The position numbers were made by a program, and so were the translations under genes. From NCBI GenBank assembly GCA_013203015.1, contig JABMPO010000090.1, positions 1 to 7,934 of the forward strand: a stretch of DNA of 7,934 nt, in the 5' to 3' direction. The stretch's first letter is position 1. Each line of letters begins with the position of its first letter. Of this stretch, positions 1 to 5,865 are shown piece after piece. The notes beneath the pieces are model-generated. The model saw only the letters and a list, made by a program, of their open reading frames with translations. It did not search any database and was not told where the DNA came from. The stretch comes from Fidelibacterota bacterium. GTDB taxonomy: Bacteria > Fidelibacterota > Marinisomatia > Marinisomatales > TCS56.

Positions 1-576
1 CACCAATCCGATTATTTCGTTGCCGATCTGCGGCTGAAGGTGGCATTCTTCAATATCCAGAATTTTATCGAATCGGCCGGGAATATGCAAACCCAAGGCA
101 AAATTGGGATTGGCTGGTTCCGGCTCCCCCTTATTCCGCCAACGTCGATTGGAAATTGTGAATTCCATTTTGTTACGGTAATTATATATTTGCTCGGCTG
201 GAACGACTGCATCAATTGAAAAATCAGTCAGACCCACCTGACGCTGAAAAACTGCAATTACCTGTTCTTTTTTCTGCTCGACCTGTTGATCGTAAGACAA
301 TTGTTGAACCTTACAACCACCGCAAGTGGGGAAATGCTGGCAGGGCGGCTCAACCGCATGAGGTGATTCTTCGATTACCTCCAGCGCCCGGGCTTCGGCA
401 TAACCACTTTTTTTCCGGTATACCAGGGCCTTAACTTTCTGACCGGGGATAGCTTTTTTGACAAATACTACCAGATCATCAACCCGGGCTACACCGCGTC
501 CACCATAGGCCAGTGATTCAATAGTCAGTTCGAGTTCGTCACCTTTGCGAACCGGGGATTTTTCGTGCTCATTCAT
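1..576 (-). CDS. rlmD: RlmD/TrmA-family 23S rRNA/tRNA (uracil-5-)-methyltransferase, N-terminal 192 residues (partial)
   Basis: The frame is open from an ATG at 576-574 to the left edge, so only the N-terminus is present; the SAM-binding Rossmann domain and catalytic cysteine lie outside. Residues about 11-66 look like a TRAM RNA-binding domain (KGDELELTIESLAYGGRGVA). An iron-sulfur motif follows: C79-x5-C85-G-G-C88-xx-Q, with a fourth cysteine in DIEEC (C178), matching the four ligands of E. coli RlmD. YRNKMEF near residue 133 is also a family hallmark. Family members methylate U1939 (RlmD), U747 (RlmC) or both (RlmCD) in 23S rRNA, or U54 in tRNA (TrmA); the iron-sulfur motif argues against classical TrmA, but the exact target is not settled. 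There is no clear Shine-Dalgarno site before the ATG. It lies 56 bp downstream of the carboxypeptidase gene on the same strand and may be cotranscribed. Confidence 0.88.
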   Translation of the reverse strand, partial: MNEHEKSPVRKGDELELTIESLAYGGRGVARVDDLVVFVKKAIPGQKVKALVYRKKSGYAEARALEVIEESPHAVEPPCQHFPTCGGCKVQQLSYDQQVEQKKEQVIAVFQRQVGLTDFSIDAVVPAEQIYNYRNKMEFTISNRRWRNKGEPEPANPNFALGLHIPGRFDKILDIEECHLQPQIGNEIIGLV

Positions 577-632
577 GGGGTGAGTTTACGATTTAAAAAT
601 AGAGAAAACGATTGGCTTACGACAGTAATTTG

Positions 633-2732
633 CTATTTTAACAATATCATTTTACCGGTTTCCTGAAAACTACCAATCTGCAGCCGATAAAAATAGACAC
701 CACTGGTAACGGCCGTGCCGGTGGCATCAGTGGCATCCCAGATAATGGATTGAGTGCCGGCGAGTTGATCTTCATTTACTAGGGTGGTTACCTGTTTCCC
801 CAACAAATCGTAAATGGCAATATTTACATTTGCGTTGACCGGTAAATCGTAACCGATAGTTGTGGTGGGATTAAATGGGTTGGGGTAATTGGGGTACAAG
901 GCAAATTCTGCCGGAACAGTGCGGGAGATATCAGAATTAACCGCCACGGTTGGTTCATATACCGGGAATGATAGAGCTGTTAACCATGGCACACTTACGG
1001 AATCAATTATGGACAGCATTAGCTCCGCGGTCTGGCTGGTGGGGTAATCTGACGCCACCTCAAATGCCAGTGCTGCCGATACCGTGACTTCCTCGTCCGA
1101 AGCCAGTGAATCCAGGGAATGAATGCTGTCCAGCAGGGTAATGTAAGAATCTTCCGTGCTCAATATTATTGTGACAGGGTTTGATAAAAGAGACCCTGTG
1201 TTTGTCACTGTAATATCTAATTCCACCCGTTCGCCAGCGTTGATCAGATTATTCGAATTACCCTGGCTTAAACCATCGGAATCATCATCAATTTCAGTCC
1301 CAGTTAAATTAACCATCACCAATGGATCCAGTCCTATTTCGACGTTGGTCCAGCCTGAATCGACAACGACATTAGTCAGCGTATCTCCTCTGTATCCGGC
1401 AGCTTGAATCTCGAGCGTAAAACTGCCCTGGGAGGTGAAGCGGTTAAACCGGCCAAATTCAACTTCCGTCATTCTGGGACTCATCCCCGGATCCCAGTAT
1501 TCAACAATTTTGACTTGAGCTACAATAGGACTGCTGTCCAAATTCGAAAAAGCGTGCCCGCGAATGCCAGGTCCTTCTAAACTGCGTTCCAGTACATACA
1601 TGGCACCACCCAAATTATCAACTGCGACCTGCTGGGCGGTGGCAAATGGCGGTACAAATACAACCCCGGTCTCAACCAGCATTTCGAATACTCCCATTTT
1701 CTCATAAGCCCAGTAATAACTCATGGGAGCTTCATCCCAGCTACCACCTAAAGTATAGGTACCGGTCCCATCCTGCTGCGGCAGGTGATTTGCCATCTGC
1801 TGGGCAAAATTGTCAACCAGGGCTGTTTCGTTGGTAGCGTGGCCGTTAATGCCGCTTTTATAATAAATGATCTGGCCATAGGAGTGATAGGTGATCCCGG
1901 AGATGGGACGCAGGTATTCGATTAATTGTTTTTTTGCTCTAACTTCCGATTCGGAAAAAACGGTAGGACCTTTATAAACCCAGCTGGCTGGATCCGGTGA
2001 GCCGGAAGGTGCGGTTGCCCAGGCTGAATCATAATTGCGATTCAAATCCACGCCATCATACTCAAAATCAAAATCACCATTTTCGTTGTTATCACGCTGA
2101 TTTTTCCTCCACCAGGGAGAATTGGCGGTTTCTTCAATAAAATATTTATAACCTTCGGTATTCAATATCGGTACTATCCAGATTTCCAGTTCATTCACCA
2201 ATCGTGCCACATTTGTATCAAGAATAAAATTGTTCAGCAAATTTTCCATTAACACCAAGCAACTCATCATTCCCATGGGTTCCCGGGCATGGTGCACGCC
2301 ATCTATCCAGACCACTGTTTCATCTTCCCTTTCGGTCGGATTATCTGAAATTTTCATTCCGTATATAGGATAATGATAATTAGTACTTACACCAATCTGC
2401 ACAACTTCTGTTATTTCCGGGAAATATGAATGATAAGCATTCATTACGGTGTTTACCTCTTCGTAGCTCTGGTAATCTGGAACATAGCGGTTTGAAAGCG
2501 GTCGGATCACCTGATGTTGTACTCCAGACTGCACTAATTTATCAATAGTAGCCTGATCGGCGACAATTTCGACCCGGTCTCCCAAACCTTCGTTGACTGC
2601 ATCCAGGTTAAGATCATTGATTAAAGTGTGTGTACTGCGCGTGTCCGCCACAATTTCAACAATATAATAATCCGCGGCTACAACCAACCGGATCAACAGT
2701 AAAAACACAATTATTTTCGTGAATGTCTTCAA
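633..2732 (-). CDS. Secreted M14 zinc carboxypeptidase with C-terminal type IX secretion-style sorting domain
   Basis: This 699-residue protein begins with a signal peptide (about residues 1-19, KTFTKIIVFLLLIRLVVAA). The M14 catalytic domain spans about 86-385. Visible landmarks are the zinc ligands H148-A-R-E151, the substrate-binding N231-R232-N233, the third zinc ligand in YHSY (H283), and a catalytic glutamate in FEMLVETG (E350 or E354). A carboxypeptidase regulatory-like beta-sandwich covers about 388-470, and a CARDB/Ig-like module about 485-590 (NAGERVELDITVTNTG). The last ~90 residues hold YPNYPNPFNPTT, IYDLLG and GVYFYRL, as in type A sorting domains used by type IX secretion. It is therefore probably exported to the cell surface or medium to trim peptides. 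The start codon is TTG, backed by GAGGT five bases upstream (complement at 2737-2741); no ATG fits the signal peptide. Its specificity cannot be read from the sequence. Confidence 0.92.
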   Translation of the reverse strand: MKTFTKIIVFLLLIRLVVAADYYIVEIVADTRSTHTLINDLNLDAVNEGLGDRVEIVADQATIDKLVQSGVQHQVIRPLSNRYVPDYQSYEEVNTVMNAYHSYFPEITEVVQIGVSTNYHYPIYGMKISDNPTEREDETVVWIDGVHHAREPMGMMSCLVLMENLLNNFILDTNVARLVNELEIWIVPILNTEGYKYFIEETANSPWWRKNQRDNNENGDFDFEYDGVDLNRNYDSAWATAPSGSPDPASWVYKGPTVFSESEVRAKKQLIEYLRPISGITYHSYGQIIYYKSGINGHATNETALVDNFAQQMANHLPQQDGTGTYTLGGSWDEAPMSYYWAYEKMGVFEMLVETGVVFVPPFATAQQVAVDNLGGAMYVLERSLEGPGIRGHAFSNLDSSPIVAQVKIVEYWDPGMSPRMTEVEFGRFNRFTSQGSFTLEIQAAGYRGDTLTNVVVDSGWTNVEIGLDPLVMVNLTGTEIDDDSDGLSQGNSNNLINAGERVELDITVTNTGSLLSNPVTIILSTEDSYITLLDSIHSLDSLASDEEVTVSAALAFEVASDYPTSQTAELMLSIIDSVSVPWLTALSFPVYEPTVAVNSDISRTVPAEFALYPNYPNPFNPTTTIGYDLPVNANVNIAIYDLLGKQVTTLVNEDQLAGTQSIIWDATDATGTAVTSGVYFYRLQIGSFQETGKMILLK

Positions 2733-2980
2733 AATAACCTCAAAATTGGGGGAATTAAATCAGCTTGTCATGTCGGTGCAATGGAATAATTTACACCTAT
2801 AGAGAATTAATCCAATGTTGAAATCTATAAATGGTCATATTTCTGATATGGTAATATTTTTATCGATTAAGAATGGGGGTGATCAATTTTGATATTTGCA
2901 AACTCCTGGCAGTTTTGTCAAAAGGGAGGAACTCCCGGCGGTCAAATTGTGTATATTCAGGTAACTATCGCGGGGAATTC
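2733..2980. promoter_or_regulatory. Divergent intergenic region (carboxypeptidase / small exported protein)
   Basis: This 248-bp spacer separates two divergently transcribed genes and must carry a promoter for each. It is AT-rich around 2810-2880. I could not place a convincing -35/-10 pair for either gene. A short hairpin, GGGAG-GAA-CTCCC, occupies 2924-2936, about 45 bp before the plus-strand start. Its left arm contains a Shine-Dalgarno-like GGAGG, but no start codon lies at a suitable distance, so its role is unknown. Confidence 0.4.
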
Positions 2981-3382
2981 ATGAAAAAGAAAATCCTTTT
3001 AACTATATTGCTCGCCCTACTGGTTCTGATACCCGTTGCCCTGGCCGATAATCCACGCTTCGATGATATAACTGCCGACTCGCTCAACCACATCTCGATC
3101 GATTCACACAACCCGGGTGAGCCCGAAAACAAAACCATCAATGATTGTCAGCAGATCAAAACTGTTCTGAGATTTCTCCAGAGCCTGGACTTGATCACAC
3201 TGGTAGTTTACGATAGCACCTATCCAAGTGACCGCAATATTTGGTTGTACCACATATCTCTGAATGATTATTTTAACAAAATCTACTTGTTCAAAAACCG
3301 GATATTTATCGGGAAATCCGTTTATGGCATCAAACCGGAAACAATTGAAGAATTCAGGAAATTGTACAACAAACTGAAATAG
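2981..3382 (+). CDS. Small exported protein of unknown function (133 aa)
   Basis: The gene encodes 133 residues starting MKKKILLTILLALLVLIPVALA, a textbook signal peptide (KKK, hydrophobic core, cleavage near A20-L-A22). The mature part is about 110 residues, rich in aromatic and charged residues towards the C-terminus (DYFNKIYLFKNRIFIGK), with a single Cys (C56). I do not recognise a family. An upstream in-frame ATG at 2873 would give 169 residues but would bury the signal peptide inside the protein. The ATG at 2981 also has GGGGA four bases upstream, so it is preferred. The gene is followed after 16 bp by the lysine-rich small gene on the same strand, and the two probably share a transcript. 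A periplasmic or secreted location is inferred from the signal peptide only. Confidence 0.75.
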   Translation: MKKKILLTILLALLVLIPVALADNPRFDDITADSLNHISIDSHNPGEPENKTINDCQQIKTVLRFLQSLDLITLVVYDSTYPSDRNIWLYHISLNDYFNKIYLFKNRIFIGKSVYGIKPETIEEFRKLYNKLK

Positions 3383-3398
3383 ATATATAGGAGGAATC

Positions 3399-3506
3399 AT
3401 GGCTAAAGGTCGCGACAAACAAAAATCTACTGAAAAGAAAAAAGCTGGTAAGAGCATGAAGGAAAAACGCAAGGCAAAAAAGGAAAAGACAACCTATCAG
3501 GACTAG
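3399..3506 (+). CDS. Lysine-rich small protein (35 aa)
   Basis: A 35-codon frame starting MAKGRDKQKS and ending TTYQD is preceded by AGGAGG at 3389-3394, four bases before the ATG; this is the strongest ribosome binding site in the window. Almost half the residues are Lys or Arg, spread over the whole length, so the product is very basic and probably disordered, like small RNA- or ribosome-binding proteins. That role is inference from composition. It lies 16 bp after the small exported protein gene. It is too short for most automated callers, but the strong ribosome binding site, the close spacing and the clean stop all support translation. Confidence 0.65.
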   Translation: MAKGRDKQKSTEKKKAGKSMKEKRKAKKEKTTYQD

Positions 3507-3540
3507 GCTGATATAATCATAGAATCCGCTTCACCATACT

Positions 3541-3555
3541 CGAGGGTAGCCCTCG
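3541..3555. repeat. Perfect hairpin CGAGGG-TAG-CCCTCG
   Basis: Six-base-pair all-perfect stem with a 3-base loop, 35 bp after the stop codon of the lysine-rich small gene. It could terminate the transcript of the two small genes, but no T-run follows it, so a canonical intrinsic terminator is not shown. Confidence 0.5.
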
Positions 3556-3590
3556 CCTGATTGGCATTCTGCCGAAGTGTTTTATTACTC

Positions 3591-3650
3591 GTCACATTGC
3601 TACGTGCTGTGACGCCTGTCCGATAATTCGGTTACACCGCTCAGCGGTGT
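3591..3650. repeat. Cluster of three consecutive hairpins
   Basis: Three inverted repeats follow each other almost without gaps. GTCACA (3591-3596) pairs with TGTGAC (3608-3613) across an 11-base loop. CCGA (3620-3623) pairs with TCGG (3628-3631) around TAAT. ACACCGC (3634-3640) pairs with GCGGTGT (3644-3650) around TCA. A 60-base single strand could thus fold almost completely. This suits a structured RNA leader or a recombination/replication site that acts as folded single-stranded DNA. Which of these applies cannot be told from sequence. Confidence 0.6.
3616..3638 (+). repeat. Copy A of a 23-bp direct repeat upstream of island genes
   Basis: Pattern: CTGTCCG, two variable bases, AAT, three variable bases, GTTACACC. 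It matches the copy at 4392-4414 at 18 of 23 positions with identical internal spacing. Both copies are also preceded by CATTGC (here 3595-3600) and by a hairpin. The copy ends 88 bp before the two-helix membrane protein gene. Confidence 0.55.
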
Positions 3651-3668
3651 GATCCTTAACGGCCAATA

Positions 3669-3676
3669 TATATTTG
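3669..3676 (+). promoter_or_regulatory. Possible promoter -7 box (TATATTTG)
   Basis: TATATTTG fits the TAnnTTTG -7 element described for Bacteroidetes promoters and lies 50 bp before the ATG at 3727. No matching TTTG/TTG element is found about 20 bp upstream, and in AT-rich DNA such a match arises easily by chance. It is a candidate only. Confidence 0.2.
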
Positions 3677-3726
3677 TTTTTTTCCGTATATTCAGAATAC
3701 TCATTCTTAATTGACAGGGCATATTT

Positions 3727-4230
3727 ATGTATAATATAAAAAATAGAGTTTGGTACGATTTGGTTACCACAGGATATCAATCTATATATTCAAGCATTTA
3801 TAACAAAAAAATTCGAAATATCTCTGATTGGTTTAATATTATTATTGCTATTACTTCTAGTGCTAGTGTTGGAGCTTGGGCTATATGGAATAATTATCAA
3901 TATTTATGGGGAGCAATTATTGGTATCGGTCAAATTATTAATATAATTAAACCCTACATTCCTTCTATAAAGGATTCCAGACTATACCATGAATTACAAT
4001 TATACTTTGAAGAATATCATTTTGAATTAGATTATCTATGGTTACAAATTACTTTGGGAGAGCTTACAGAAAACGAAATTCGATCAGAATATAAAAAAAT
4101 ATTCGAAAAATATTTTAACCAATCTAAAAAATTCCTATTAATAAGGATTGATGAGAAGAGCAAAATTTCAGAAAAAGCTGAAAATGAATGGAATATCCAA
4201 ATCGCAAAATATGGAGTGGAAAATGAGTAG
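3727..4230 (+). CDS. Two-transmembrane-helix protein of unknown function (167 aa), SLATT-like layout
   Basis: Two predicted membrane helices lie at about residues 35-54 (FNIIIAITSSASVGAWAIW) and 58-76 (YLWGAIIGIGQIINIIKPY), joined by a very short turn. A charged, probably helical cytoplasmic tail follows (about 86-167), with a GELTENEI motif around 111. The layout, two helices then a helical tail, resembles SLATT-type 2TM domains, which are thought to act as membrane effectors in nucleotide-signalling defence systems. I could not identify a family with certainty, so this is inference. AGGG at 3716-3719, seven bases before the ATG, is a weak ribosome binding site. Codon use is strongly AT-biased. 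The 3' end overlaps the proline-rich small gene by 8 bp, implying coupled translation. Confidence 0.75.
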   Translation: MYNIKNRVWYDLVTTGYQSIYSSIYNKKIRNISDWFNIIIAITSSASVGAWAIWNNYQYLWGAIIGIGQIINIIKPYIPSIKDSRLYHELQLYFEEYHFELDYLWLQITLGELTENEIRSEYKKIFEKYFNQSKKFLLIRIDEKSKISEKAENEWNIQIAKYGVENE

Positions 4231-4354
4231 CAAACCAATTCAACCACCAAAACCACCGCAACCATCACCGACACCAACACCAAAGCGTGAGTCTCATGTA
4301 CCAAAACCACCGCGCATACCTAAACCGCCAGTAACTCCACCACCTAAAAAATAA
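4223..4354 (+). CDS. Proline-rich small protein (43 aa) coupled to the 2TM protein
   Basis: The 43-residue product has 18 prolines and 9 Lys/Arg but a single acidic residue. It is built from KPP, TPTP and PKPP runs (MSSKPIQPPKPPQPSPTPTP at its start). It must be an extended, polyproline-II-like basic chain without membrane helix or signal peptide. The ATG at 4223 lies within the last codons of the 2TM gene (ATGAGTAG, 8-bp overlap) and has GGAG at 4213-4216, six bases upstream. A longer in-frame start at 4148 exists, but it would overlap the 2TM gene by 83 bp and lacks equal support. Overlap with the 2TM gene suggests the two products act together, for instance the small protein as a ligand or adaptor. 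No known family is assigned. Confidence 0.65.
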   Translation: MSSKPIQPPKPPQPSPTPTPKRESHVPKPPRIPKPPVTPPPKK

Positions 4355-4463
4355 TTGTCATTTCTCGTTGTAATGCATGGCATTGCGATGTCTGTCCGCC
4401 AATCATGTTACACCACAGAACGAATCAATTTCTTTGCCAATATTTTAAAAGAACTGTCCAAAT
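4355..4463. other. Spacer with hairpin before the glycine-zipper gene
   Basis: This 109-bp gap contains a stem GTAATGC (4370-4376) / GCATTGC (4380-4386) with loop ATG and one T-G pair. Copy B of the 23-bp repeat starts five bases after it. No promoter is recognised. The gap suggests that the third island gene may be expressed separately from the first two. Confidence 0.45.
4392..4414 (+). repeat. Copy B of the 23-bp direct repeat
   Basis: It matches copy A (3616-3638) at 18 of 23 positions: the CTGTCCG, AAT and GTTACACC blocks are identical and equally spaced. CATTGC at 4381-4386 precedes it. It ends 49 bp before the glycine-zipper gene. Both copies read in the same direction, 776 bp apart, and bracket the 2TM/proline-rich gene pair. 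The short AT-rich gap after the third gene (5274-5308) has no third copy. Confidence 0.55.
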
Positions 4464-5273
4464 ATGGTGGATGTAGATAAAATCATAAAAATTATAAAAA
4501 CAAGCAGTGAAATAACAGGCAGTATTGCTGGTGGAGCTATTGGCCTTATTGGCGGACCTGGGGGAGTAATTCTTGGCGGCGTATCTGGAGTTATGATCAC
4601 AAAAGGATTAATAGAATTAACCGACAGATATCTTACAAATAGAGAAAAACTAAGAGTTGCAGCCGCAGTTACATATTCAATTAATAGTATCGGTCACAGA
4701 TTAGAATCTGGAGAACAAGTACGTACAGATAACTTTTTTTCTGAATCTGATGGTAGGAGTCATGCTGCAGAATTAATCGAGGGCATTTTATTAAAATGTA
4801 GAAATCAACACCAAGAGAAAAAAATTAAATACATATCTAATATATATACCAAGGCTACATTTGACAATTACTTAACAATGGAAATCGCAAATCAAATATT
4901 ATACCTTGCTGAAAGCATGACATATAGAAAATTCTGCATACTTGCTTTTTTATTTCAAATAAATATGCACGAAAATGTCGCATTAAGAAATGATGACTAT
5001 TATGTTGAAGGAGAAATGAAACGCTTGTCCAAACAAATGCCTCTTGAATTGCAACTGGTACTACAGGATATACTAGAGCTATTTAGCAGTGGGTTATTGA
5101 AAAGTAACGATGATACTACTTTACTTGAATATACTATGATCAATCCTTCTGAATTAGGATTAACTAGTTTTGGGATTATGTTTTGCGAAGCTTTAGGTTT
5201 AGAAGAATTACATATTAATGAATTTTATAATATAATAGATCTTCTAGAAACACGTGGCGATATGAAACAATAG
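4464..5273 (+). CDS. Protein of unknown function with N-terminal glycine zipper (269 aa)
   Basis: After a short helix (VDKIIKIIKTSSEITGS), residues 19-48 form a glycine-rich hydrophobic stretch with repeated GG and GxxxG spacing (AGGAIGLIGGPGGVILGGVSG). This pattern is typical of glycine-zipper segments that insert in or pack against membranes. The rest is probably alpha-helical and soluble: a basic NREKLRVAAAV segment (59-69), EKKIKYISNIY (118-128), then LAESMTYRKFCIL (148-160). The C-terminal part (about 195-250) has a 'L..GLL...LGLTSFG' rhythm resembling a winged-helix fold, which is tentative. It resembles unannotated glycine-zipper proteins seen in accessory regions, but I cannot name a family. 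No good ribosome binding site precedes the ATG. The gene ends 35 bp from the convergent BMC operon. Membrane perturbation by the N-terminus is inference. Confidence 0.75.
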   Translation: MVDVDKIIKIIKTSSEITGSIAGGAIGLIGGPGGVILGGVSGVMITKGLIELTDRYLTNREKLRVAAAVTYSINSIGHRLESGEQVRTDNFFSESDGRSHAAELIEGILLKCRNQHQEKKIKYISNIYTKATFDNYLTMEIANQILYLAESMTYRKFCILAFLFQINMHENVALRNDDYYVEGEMKRLSKQMPLELQLVLQDILELFSSGLLKSNDDTTLLEYTMINPSELGLTSFGIMFCEALGLEELHINEFYNIIDLLETRGDMKQ

Positions 5274-5308
5274 TACTAATCTATTATTTATTCATATTAT
5301 TCTACTTA
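5274..5308. other. AT-rich gap between convergent genes
   Basis: These 35 bp separate the stop of the glycine-zipper gene from the stop of BMC-P paralogue 1. They are almost wholly A/T, without a terminator hairpin or a copy of the 23-bp repeat. The sharp GC rise just beyond marks the right limit of the AT-rich block. Confidence 0.5.
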
Positions 5309-5584
5309 TCAGCAAACCGACCTATTCACCTCATCCACCACACCCACGATAATCGACCGGATCGGCCCCATAGGGTCGTCCACCACCTGGCGGGCGGAAT
5401 TGCCTTCATCGATCACCAGCACCGTTTCGCCGGCGCCGCTGTCAATCCAATCTACCGCAATTAAATAATCGCCAGTAGGCTTGCCATCCAGTCCCAGCTT
5501 GTCAACCATCAACAGGCGGCGGTTCTCGTAAAATTTATGATTGATCGTGGAATGGATCGTTCCGCAGACGCGCCCCAGAATCAT
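5309..5584 (-). CDS. BMC-P shell vertex protein (EutN/CcmL family), paralogue 1
   Basis: The 91-residue product has the full EutN/CcmL fold signature: MILGRVCGTIHST at the start, a central LLMVDKLGLDGKP strand-turn, VDWIDSGAGETVLVIDEGNSAR, and a C-terminal IIVGVVDEV strand. Length is normal for the family (about 85-100 residues). Such proteins form pentamers that cap the vertices of the polyhedral microcompartment shell. It is the last visible gene of the operon; its start codon overlaps the stop of the preceding BMC-P gene (ATGA, 5581-5584). The GGGGGGA that encodes the end of that upstream protein serves as its ribosome binding site. The following 35 bp towards the island gene are AT-rich with no terminator hairpin. 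Confidence 0.93.
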   Translation of the reverse strand: MILGRVCGTIHSTINHKFYENRRLLMVDKLGLDGKPTGDYLIAVDWIDSGAGETVLVIDEGNSARQVVDDPMGPIRSIIVGVVDEVNRSVC

Positions 5585-5865
5585 TGTTCCCCCCCATCGT
5601 AAAGCTGTACATCGTCCACGATGCCCACCACGGCATGATCCACCGGCACAAACCAGGGGTCCATGAGTAGAGCGGCCTCGCGGCTGCTCTCGTAATACAC
5701 CAGTTCGCCTGGTCCCGCCATGCGGGTACTGTCGGCAGCGATCACCGGTGATTTAATAGGCTGCTGGTGTTTATCCAAGGGTTGCATGACCAGCATGGGC
5801 ACACCTTCCAGTCCATCGTACACCACGGCCGGTGTCAGTGTACCGATAATTCTACCCAGCTTCAT
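5581..5865 (-). CDS. BMC-P shell vertex protein (EutN/CcmL family), paralogue 2
   Basis: This 94-residue EutN/CcmL-like protein starts MKLGRIIGTLTPAVVYDGLE and ends with VVGIVDDVQLYDGGEQ. The conserved N-terminal LGRxxGT and C-terminal VGIVDDV strands are intact. The centre is more diverged than in the neighbouring paralogue: the usual AVDxxGAGxGE becomes AADSTRMAGPGELVYYESSREA, with bulky residues where a vertex pore would lie. It should form pentameric vertex caps, perhaps mixed with or alternative to paralogue 1. It overlaps the BMC-T stop by 4 bp (ATGA, 5862-5865), and the GAGGGT just upstream, inside the BMC-T coding end, provides its ribosome binding site. This supports one translationally coupled shell operon. 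Confidence 0.92.
   Translation of the reverse strand: MKLGRIIGTLTPAVVYDGLEGVPMLVMQPLDKHQQPIKSPVIAADSTRMAGPGELVYYESSREAALLMDPWFVPVDHAVVGIVDDVQLYDGGEQ

Larger units (their letters stand above)
3507..3726. other. Hairpin-rich non-coding region at the left edge of the AT-rich block
   Basis: No plausible gene lies in these 220 bp. The left two thirds hold a run of short perfect inverted repeats (listed separately) and one copy of a 23-bp repeated element. The right third becomes AT-rich. It has TATATTTG at 3669-3676, a T-rich run at 3673-3683, and an 11-bp palindrome TATTC-A-GAATA at 3689-3699, about 28 bp before the start of the two-helix membrane protein gene. The palindrome could be an operator, but this is speculative. 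The GC drop begins around 3660, which I take as the approximate left limit of the acquired segment. Confidence 0.6.

Noticed and set aside
12..434. Open frames of 67 aa (minus) and 72 aa (plus)
   Set aside because: Both lie in other frames across the RlmD-like gene, whose iron-sulfur and TRAM motifs leave no doubt about the true frame.
2873..2980. Upstream start giving a 169-residue exported protein
   Set aside because: It would place 36 residues before the signal peptide; the ATG at 2981 puts the KKK-hydrophobic signal at the very N-terminus.
3104..3472. Minus-strand 122-residue open frame
   Set aside because: It is antisense to the small exported protein and the lysine-rich gene, both of which have signal-peptide or ribosome-binding-site support; it has none.
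3591..3660. Integron attC site
   Set aside because: No RYYYAAC partner complementary to GTTACAC, and no paired L-boxes, are found upstream of either repeat copy. No integrase gene is in the window.
3592..3780. Minus-strand 62-residue frame
   Set aside because: It runs across the hairpin cluster and AT-rich leader, has no recognisable features, and is better explained as chance.
4148..4222. Longer start for the proline-rich protein (68 aa)
   Set aside because: It would overlap the 2TM gene by 83 bp and add a basic stretch unlike the rest; the start at 4223 has a good ribosome binding site and the usual coupling overlap.
4032..4310. Minus-strand 92-residue frame rich in Val/Leu
   Set aside because: The valine-rich part is the antisense of the proline-rich gene (CCA/CAC codons read as TGG/GTG), not an independent membrane protein.
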